A stretch of DNA of 64,000 nucleotides from positions 76,301,381-76,365,380 of the forward strand of contig JALJCS010000001.1 in assembly GCA_023055355.1 (NCBI GenBank), in the 5' to 3' direction. The notes beneath the pieces are model-generated. The model saw only the letters and a list, made by a program, of their open reading frames with translations, had not been told where the DNA came from and did no database searches. The stretch's first letter is position 1, and the number at the start of each line of letters is the position of its first letter. The translations under genes and the position numbers were made by a program. Positions 62,801 through 64,000 of the stretch are shown in pieces. This DNA is from Agelaius tricolor (lineage: Eukaryota > Chordata > Aves > Passeriformes > Icteridae).

Positions 62801-64000
62801 AGGTCATGAAGAATTCTACAGTTCATACTGAATGAAGAATTTTCTAGAAACTCTTCCATCAAGCCATTTACATGAATTTCAGAGAAATAATTTAAAAGGT
62901 TCTTAAGAGTAGAAGCTTATTTTATGTGCATTTACTAAGTCAATTAAATACACCATACTCATGCAAAATAGATATATAAATGTTGCATATATGTATGGGT
63001 ATATGGATGTGCAAATATATAATGGATGTAATAAATAAAAATCACCCCTCTATTTCATGATGGGTATTCCACTCAGAACACTCTAATACTCTGCCTTTCT
63101 TAAACTCTCCACTTTGAATTCAAAGAGGAGAAATGGAATTGCATTTCTTTTCAATTGTAAAGCTTATTCAGCACCTTTGGTTCCAGAGATGGGATTGGTA
63201 CTTTGTCAGAGCAGTAATTTAATGCAGACCCACATGCAGAAGCTCAGACTAAAAATGCTGTATCAACAATGCACTGTTCCCTTCTCCTGCAGTGTAACTG
63301 CTCTTCAATTTACTGAAACCTGAAGGTGATTCACTGGGAAGAGAGGAAAAATCACCTTGTCTCAACAGTTATTCATAACCCTAAAGATATAGGGACAAAG
63401 CCAAAGGGATCTCAAGGATCTAAAACAGTCATTTGAAGGACTGAGCTACAAAGATACAAAAGTACCGCAGTCACTTAAACTGGAATTATCTACATCCCCT
63501 CAGTGGCAACAAGGACATGTAAGTGCATTGAAAGTCTGCAATAGGCCTAATTGTGTATTCTTTGAACTTTACTAATTATATTAAATATTCAGACCCTCCT
63601 TCTATAATTCACCTGATAGTGTTGTAGAGAAAACTAGCTTGTGATTAATAATAAAATTAATACTTAATACACAAAATCAATACTATTACTCTACTACTTG
63701 TATTTAACCTGACAAGCTGTATGGTTTCTTTTTCAAGCAGTAAGATTCATGATTTAGCACAATCTTCACAGAATTTACTGTTTCTACATCATCTGAGCAC
63801 CTTGCTCCAGAATTCTTAGAGAAATGTGTGTACATGCCTAGATGTCAGCCTGTAATTAATTAATAAGGGGTTTTTTGGTAGGAAGAATCAAAAAATGCAA
63901 CCTAGGAGGAAGGTTTTTGTGGCTATTTCAGGGCCTTGATAAAGGGAAGGTTCTTTACTTTGTATTTGCTCCACAACAGACATGCATAGCAGAAGAGCTG
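59836..64000. other. Unique sequence, no gene seen
   Basis: No named element. An 18-bp imperfect tandem pair lies at 59951-59980. AT-rich runs with TATG-like words lie at 62940-63030. Open frames reach 96 codons (61594-61884, +) without a recognisable domain. The part at 61250-61560 has a dense, non-repetitive look. Confidence 0.5.
59951..59980 (+). repeat. Direct repeat of a 12-mer
   Basis: ctggtacctcag occurs at 59951-59962 and 59969-59980, an 18-bp period. The second copy is otherwise diverged in the spacer. Confidence 0.9.

Noticed and set aside
1..64000. CRISPR array, operon, phage or bacterial gene cluster
   Set aside because: No regularly spaced direct repeats, no long or tandem coding frames and no bacterial-type gene spacing. 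The repeats are vertebrate (avian) retroelements.

Overview
The window looks like non-coding chromosomal DNA from a bird, most likely a songbird (passerine). The evidence is the repeat content: at least nine fragments of CR1, the main avian LINE family, in both orientations, plus two solitary avian endogenous-retrovirus LTRs. The shorter LTR (10754-11141) is a type I know from passerine genomes and is flanked by a perfect 6-bp target-site duplication. Species and chromosome cannot be told from the sequence. The attribution rests on recognising repeat families by eye, not on a database search.

I found no gene I can support. Every open frame is short (longest 137 codons). None shows a domain I recognise except three frames that are decayed CR1 ORF2 C-termini. 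I saw no convincing exon, tRNA, rRNA, CRISPR array or bacterial or viral gene set. The window is best read as gene desert or the inside of a very large intron: AT-rich unique sequence with scattered transposon relics and simple repeats.

Layout. 647-1671: old solo LTR with internal ~50-bp modules. 1672-10747: unique AT-rich sequence. 10748-11147: ERVK-like solo LTR with its target-site duplication, followed by two adjacent hairpins (11183-11271). 16134-16180: second hairpin pair. 16365-16650: CR1 with an internal deletion. 18225-20165 and 23486-25325: four more CR1 pieces and a long (AT)n tract. 25326-40261: mostly unique, with one CR1 tail at 35060 and a nested duplication at 35186-35246. 40262-40700: CR1 tail beside an unexplained GC-rich island. 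40701-51274: unique, including a stretch at 43860-44310 that looks like a conserved non-coding element. 51275-51990: largest CR1 fragment. 52150-52235: possible tRNA-like SINE relic. 55595-55690: probable MIR relic. 58661-58697: perfect 17-bp foldback. 59395-59835: CR1 fragment. 59836-64000: unique sequence.

No set of genes here works together, and I see no evidence for a new biological system. The items most worth a second look are the twin hairpins beside the LTR, the GC-rich island at 40346-40700, the possible conserved element near 44 kb, the possible MIR relic, and the perfect foldback at 58.66 kb.
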